From Viscum album (Eukaryota > Streptophyta > Magnoliopsida > Santalales > Viscaceae), in NCBI GenBank assembly GCA_963277665.1, contig OY728130.1, positions 1,363,678,393 through 1,363,742,392 on the forward strand: 64,000 nucleotides of DNA, in the 5' to 3' direction. The translations under genes were made by a program, and so were the position numbers. This document shows, in pieces, positions 58,011 to 64,000 of this stretch. Position 1 is the stretch's first letter, and every line of letters starts with the position of its first letter. A model generated the notes under the pieces. It was not told the origin of the DNA, did not search any database, and saw only the letters and a list, made by a program, of their open reading frames with translations.

Positions 58011-61000
58011 AGTAATAATATTTATTTCCAATGCTTTCACTCGGGTGTTCCCATCATGCTTGTTAATATGATTCTGGTGTCGCATTGTTGACCCGCATTA
58101 CCACTTTCCAAAGGTGGGTGGTATTCATCACTTATTCAGAGATGTCTACTCCTTGATTGAAACTAGATGATGGGAAGCTAGATCCTCCTTTCATGGGTTC
58201 CTCCATGGAATTAATCATATAGTTTACGCCTGACTCAATGATTAATACATGTTTGTGAAACTCATTAACAGTGCAATCTCTTTGTAGATGTTGATTAATT
58301 ATGTTTATTCTGTATGGACATTCAAAGGGGACTTGACGGGGCTATAACCTTCGATAAGGGGAGTAGTCATGTTGGGAATCGCTGGAATGTTTTCACATTG
58401 GAACATTGGTCACCTGTATTCTTCCTCGTAGGAAGGATTCTCAAGGGTGCAGAACCTGGGGAATTACACATCAGTCATGTATTATCTTATTCTATGGCCA
58501 TGTCATTTGAGGTTTTCCTTAGGTATCTTTTGTTTAACATGGGGTCAGATACAAGCCTAATTTCTTGAAGAGATGAAGTAAAAATGATTAGAACACATCA
58601 TGAAAGCGGACCAGAGAAGTACATCCCTAGGAGGGAGCACCTGAATAGTTTACTAGAAGAATGGATCAGAATTCCTATTAAGGCATACCCAGTATAGAAT
58701 GTCCCATAAGGAGAATATGTCACACCATGAATCCTGATCTAGACCCCATTGAGGGTGGATCATTGAAGTGAACCCCAAAGAGGGAGAAACCAATATTTAC
58801 TATTGGATGGGATTGAACCTAGTTGAGGCTTACTATGTAATCTTTTTAGAATACAGGGTTCAAAACCCACATAATTTGAGAGGATATGGTATGTGGATTA
58901 CATGTGGTGATATTCCCTTCGCAAGAGAATTTATCTTTAATGGAGGGTGTTGATTGTGTGGGGATTATTCACTAAGACTACCCAGGTGCCTCTGAGAGTA
59001 GTGAAGGATTGAATGGGGATTACACACTAAGATGAACTAGATGGATGACATGACTTCACTAGGATGTGACGACCCATGAAAAATCAAGATGGACTATGGG
59101 TATATTGGATGAAGTGAATGGGGTGAACGAATTAAATGACATGTCAGGCTTGATCCTTAGAGAGTTTTCCTATGCATCTCAGTTGGTTGGGAATAAAATT
59201 CCACAAATTTAAGGAATGCAGAATTGGGGATTATACTTAAAGAGGATGCCTAGTAAAAATGGGACATGTGGTTGAGGATTATGCATGGAAGCTGCTTAGA
59301 TAAGAGGGGTATGATAGGGATGATGATATAATATTAGCCTAATAGTTGGTATTGAACCTCATGGGGGTGTCCAACATACACTGTTCATGATATAGGGATA
59401 AAAACCCACATATGTTGGAAGTGTATGGTATCATGGTCACTACTAAACTATAATCCCACATGATTCATGTTCGGTGTGAGAACCAAGAGGAAGTAGTAGA
59501 CCTAATAAATGTATCGTGGAAGGTGATCACATGAGAGATATTGTGGAGCTTATGCATGGAATATTTCCATGGTGAAAAATCATAGAGGGAGAGGTATGGG
59601 GTGTTGAGGTTCCTCTATTCCCATCACCCCTATGGTCTTTGTGTCCGAAGGAGGAAAGGAGTAGAAATAGTGCTACCTTCTACAATTAAGGCTGGGGCTT
59701 ACTATATGAGAAATTCCCTTCCTCGTGGGAAGATTACATTCCATGAAAGGAGGATATCATTCCATTTGAGGAATATCTCACTCTTGTGGAGATGAGTCGG
59801 CATGGTAAATTCCCTAAGATGGTTACCCCATGTTCATTGCACAGGGTGAGTCTACAATTTAATATCATGTACTCAGGATGTGTTTTATTAGCAGTTTAGC
59901 ATCCCACATCTCAGATGTGGGGGGATCACTCTTCACCCTATGGACTTACATAACTGGTGCTCCTTAACCCTTGGTGGAGGGAAGGAAACATAAATTCTCT
60001 GATGGAGTGGGGTGAAGAAGTGGTCGATGTGGGGCCCATGTTAGCATATCTATGTGAAAAATAAATAGTGATTAGTGTACCTATGTTAAAAACCAATGGG
60101 ATATGCAATGGAACATGGGACACGATAGGAGGGATCAAGAAATTATAACATGAAATATTGGAGGGCTTTATAGAAGATGGTCTCGTAAAGTAAGGGGCCA
60201 CACTGAGAGGTGATTTGTGATTCTTAAGTGCTTTGTGGAAGGAAGAAGATTTGCAAAGGAAAGGGTTTTTTGAAGTAGGGTGACCATGGCTTGACACAAA
60301 GTCATGAATCCTAGGAAGATTTATTTTAGAAGGCCAAATTTTAAACTAATCATCAAGCATCCCAAAGGGAATCCTTCCTCTATGAAATGCATGGAATTTC
60401 GTGAAGGGAATCCCTACCATAGGCTGGGTTAAATAAGAACAAGGGAAAGGGGGTATCACAGTGCTCTATTACCTTGGGTGATCCATTTTATTTCTGGTTT
60501 TCTATGATTGGGTGATTCTAAAAATGAGTGATCAGAAGGTGAAAGGTCAGGGTAGTCATGCCTTTGAGGTGGGGTGATTCATATATTCATAGGCTTGAGG
60601 TGTCGTGATGATCATAAGCATGCTGCAAAAAAGGCAGGAGCTCCGTGAATTGTGGGGCCTTCATCAAACTCATATAGTCATCCATTGAATATTTTCACAT
60701 GATCACAGAGGTCATTGAACACACAAAAGTACAATCAAAACCCCACACGTTCGAAATGGTGAGAGGCCTCTGTGAAGGATATTCATGAGGAAGAGACCTT
60801 TGATGATTTTTGGGTTGTTTGAGATTGAATTTTCTTCCCCCTAGATGGGACATTCCTCAACTTATCTAGGGGAATGTTTTTTTGCATTAACAAATTTACC
60901 CATCAAAAAGGGTGCCGACTGAAAAGGGTGGGTTGGATTGTGTGGGTAAATCAACGAAAAATGAAGGATTATAAAGTTGCTTCCTGATGGACGGTTCACG

Positions 61001-61240
61001 ATGCATGCTGAGGCGAGGTCGCTGTGAAGCTCAGTGGCATGAAATCTGTCATGAATCTTGGTCCTCTTCGACCTATAATAGTGTGTGAGGGGATCATTTT
61101 CTATATTTGATTTCCATAAACCCCTCACCTGATCTCCATTTTAACAAATCAGTTTTCCCTCCATGAACAAACCTCTATGAACTGGGGTTCAGGGTCGTTC
61201 TCTCTGTGAATGATTTCTAGAGAACTGGGGATCATGATCC
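58011..61240. other. Unassigned sequence F, 5' part
   Basis: Less AT-rich and purine-rich on the plus strand. No ORF with a recognised domain was found; the open frames at 58314-58568 and 59938-60297 (minus) have no family motif. Four imperfect copies of a GGGGATTATNCA...AAGA block occur at 58961, 59015, 59226 and 59273. If F is a transposon inserted into LTR C, this would be its LTR and leader. A TG-starting end could lie at 58032, but no partner LTR is in the window. Confidence 0.3.
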
Positions 61241-63815
61241 ACTACTACTTTTTGAACTGCACTTAGAACTTTGTGACTTCGCAATCTGGTTCTCTGCGAG
61301 CATGCCTCACAAATGATCTCCATGAATAGAACCAAAAAATCAGCTAATCCTTGAATCTGATGGCTTCTCAGAAAGCTACTTGGGAGGTCCTTGTAGTTGT
61401 TACATAAAGAGAAGAAATAAAAAACAATATCATGATAGGGGAGTATGTCTAAAGCCACTCTAACCATGAATCATTATAGTAACAACTATCTAAGGCTTAG
61501 AAAGAATATATGTTATGCAAGAGGTGACTGATGTATGGATTTGGTCTGAGGGATGATGTATTCATCCCAATAGCAATCATGCGTGATCCAATGTTTTGGT
61601 TCAAAGGAACACCAAGGAAGTATAAATGGAACTAGGCTACTGAAGTACACATTTAGAAGGATCACTATCCCATCATAACCAACTATCTTTACAATAACAC
61701 CAATGATATTGATGGGAAGACATTGGTGGTTTCAGATCATCCACATAAATATGAGAAGATCGTCAAGGAAGGACTGGGAAACAAGGGGTATGGGTTTAAT
61801 GATAATTGTGATTTGAACTAGGTAAGTAACTCCATAGAGGAGTTATCCTAGGCCTACTGGGTGTACGCGTATTTTGCAGAGTTTGTGTAGTGCTGAATTT
61901 GGTATGCCTATATGAAGAATCCTGAGATTCATGGTTTAACATCTACCAACCTAAGGATATCATGCTGGAACTGTTGAGTAGATGGTCTTCATAGTCCAAC
62001 ACATTCCATCTGCATCATGAGGAGGTATACATTATCCTATGAGACCTCTATTATATTTTTTGGATCCCAATTATGTGAGAGATGTATAAAGAACTCCTCC
62101 CTATAGAGAATTCTTGGGAATATCAGGATAAAATTCCACATTTGGGGAAGAATTTTTGGATTTGGTGCTAGGAACTGCGAAGGATAAATAGGTGACTAGG
62201 GACATCCATTTTAAATAGTGGTTTGATAACTTTATGAAATTCCTAGTGAAGGTTCCTAGTGAGGGGACGAGGAACCCTTGAAACTACTAACAAGGAACCA
62301 CACCAGTTCAAGGGGAGTTCAAAGAGGCAAGGAAAGATTATACAGGAAGATATTGGAGGATAGATAGTGGTGGTTATGGGGGTTAATTATCAACACATAG
62401 CCTCAACCAATAGTTAAGTTTCCTAGATTCATTGTGGATCTCATATGCAGATGGATTTTTCCTATAAGAGACACACATGGGGGTGAGGCTGATCACATTA
62501 ATCATCGAGATGATGATGGAAACAAGGAATCATGTCAACCTAGGGATCTAGGTATTGGAGAATTTGTACAAGGTGTTGTGTCATATTAGTGAGGGGAAGA
62601 ATCCACTACATGTGTTAGGAAAACATAATTTCATGTATGGATGAGCGGGTGTGAACATGAGAGTATATGAATATCCAAATTCTATCTATCCTCATGCGAT
62701 AAAAGTTTTTATAGAAATTATGAACATCGTAGGGAGTTTTCCATTCATGCAGGGATTGGTGGATGTGTTGAGAAGGGTCAGTCAAGAATACAGATTCATT
62801 TTCCACACATTTCCTCAACTTATTGGAGTAATAATAGATGATGGTAAAAGTAATGAAGAGAAGTAGTCATATCTCACAACCTTTTGAGGTGAAGTTCTGG
62901 TTGATAGATTGTATTGTGCACTAATTTTGAAACCATAAAATTTATACCATTTCATGTTGTAGTTCAGGTGCCTATAGAGATTGAATTTTAAGGTATATCA
63001 AGGATTGAAACATGAAGATCATCCTTGTGTAATGAGGCAGATCTAGATCATGTTCACATAGGAATATGGGAAGATGCATAACAAGATACCTATGAAAACT
63101 ACTACATATGGGTTGGTCCACACCTATATAAAGAGCATGGATGATTCTTATCCAAGGGAAACACTGGGGAAACAGGCCAATTAGGCCAATGAGGGAGTGG
63201 ATCCTCTACCTTAGGGTCGAGGACGGATGGTGGAATGGGAGTGTCATGGGGGAAGGGATGATGTATATCATGGAATTAGAGATACATCAGTGGAGCTTAT
63301 GGTTTGGAGACTTGAACAGGATATGGATGAAAGAGGGGATGCATCACCAGTTGGGCTAACTTAGGAGGAAGGGGAAGCATCAAGAGGGTTCCACAGGATA
63401 CCTCCCCCAGCTCCTGGGACGCGACTGCACTACATGGACATTCCCAAAGATGATGTCTATCCTGATGCATGGGAAACATGGGATTTAAACTGAAATTTAC
63501 TTGACACTAATAGAATTTGGGACCACATCAATAGGTATGGAATGTATTTGGTTGGGATTTTTCAAGACAAGGGCAGTTTCCTCATGTCTCGGGTGGAGGG
63601 GGCATGATATGTGGCAGAGTTGGAGGACCTGGTGAACTCTTGAGGAACTGTGTGTCCAATGAGAAATAAAGCCAAGGTATTAATGGAAATGAACTCTCCA
63701 CTGAATCTGTCAGTGGATGATACAGAAGATCACTATCCCTTTGCAGAGAAATTGTATAGATCATGGGGGAAAAATATCAAGAAGGGAGTCCCATGTAGGA
63801 TGGTGAGGTCGTAAC
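61241..63815 (+). pseudogene. F: long decayed ORF, possible plant-mobile-domain protein
   Basis: About 850 codons can be followed in three long blocks. Block 1 is 61250-61990 (with FIPIAIMRDPMFWFKGTPRK and KDHYPIITNYLYNNTND). Block 2 is 62063-62866 (YVRD, RTPPYREFLG, FGEEFLDLVLGTAKDK, VRLITLIIEMMMETRNHVNL, VLENLYKVLCHISEGKNPLH, YEYPNSIYPHAIKVFIEIMN, VLRRVSQEYRF). Block 3 is 63150-63815 (VELMVWRLEQDMDERGD, HRIPPPAPGTRLHYMDIPKD, AELEDLV). The blocks are interrupted by stops but few indels. The LYK-x-L-x-H-I, FMYG (W-like) order of block 2 resembles the plant mobile domain of some transposon proteins. That is inference from pattern, and the family could be another one. Block 3 is Pro-rich, then coiled-coil-like. 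Confidence 0.4.
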
Positions 63816-64000
63816 CTCAGAGTAGACATCCCTGGAGGGATTCAAAGAAGATCTAGAGTAATATTTAACACACTCCAATATGTTATTACCTACATCATTA
63901 TTTATATAGGTTCATTGACTGACATCATTTTTTGCAGGAGGACCTTACACAAGGGGCCCCTACTGATAGGGATGGTAGAACAATATCATACACAGAGACC
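63816..64000 (+). other. Window end with intron-like 3' splice signal
   Basis: Stop-rich sequence after the F reading frame. CTGAC at 63917-63921 followed by ATTTTTTGCAG ending at 63937 has the form of a plant branch point plus 3' splice site. The sequence continues beyond the window, so this cannot be resolved. Confidence 0.25.

Noticed and set aside
58314..58568. 84-codon plus-strand frame as a gene
   Set aside because: Isolated, no motif, and flanked by stop-rich sequence in the same frame.

Overview
The window is intergenic DNA from a seed plant with a large, retrotransposon-rich genome. No host protein gene, tRNA, rRNA or CRISPR array was recognised. Nearly everything that can be identified is LTR retrotransposon of the Ty3/gypsy superfamily, from two lineages: Tekay/Del-type chromoviruses (PBS resembling the initiator-Met tRNA complement, Zn-knuckle gag, PR-RT-RH-INT followed by a chromodomain, LTRs of 3-4 kb) and a Tat/Ogre-like lineage (extra ORF upstream of gag, a second archaeal-type RNase H between RH and INT, a long repeat-filled 3' UTR). 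The exact species cannot be told from the sequence.

Layout. Bases 1-721 hold a decayed minus-strand reading frame of unknown nature, followed by about 1.7 kb of unassigned sequence with a recurring GGTATGCGG-type palindrome. An old Tat-type LTR (element D, 2400-3499 plus 14242-14400) is split by Tekay element A (3500-14241, minus strand), whose pol is broken in many places. Bases 14400-18102 are AT-rich and unassigned. They end in a polypurine tract and the start of a plus-strand Tekay-type LTR (E, 18103-18701).

From 18702 onward there is a nest of elements. LTR E is interrupted by an old minus-strand Tekay element (C). The 3' LTR of C is split by the Tat/Ogre-like element (T, plus strand, 22064-53604, TSD ATCAC). 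The 3' UTR of T is split by the youngest element, B (minus strand, 38266-50080, TSD ATATG), which still has a pol reading frame of over 1100 codons. LTR-LTR divergence judged by eye follows the same order: B about 3-4 %, A about 13 %, T about 15-18 %, C much more. After the truncated 5' LTR of C (ending near 58010), a different sequence (F) runs to the window end. It carries a 2.5-kb decayed plus-strand reading frame of unknown family, with a stretch that resembles the plant mobile domain found in some plant transposons.

How the parts work together. Each complete element would be transcribed from its 5' LTR, primed by a tRNA at the PBS, copied by its RT/RH and inserted by its integrase. All copies here look defective: each carries stop codons or frameshifts, and A, B and T have each lost at least one catalytic acidic residue. 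The most interesting material is non-coding: conserved palindromes and roughly 185-bp subrepeats inside the Tekay LTRs, and two families of tandem repeats plus LTR-derived modules in the 3' UTR of T.
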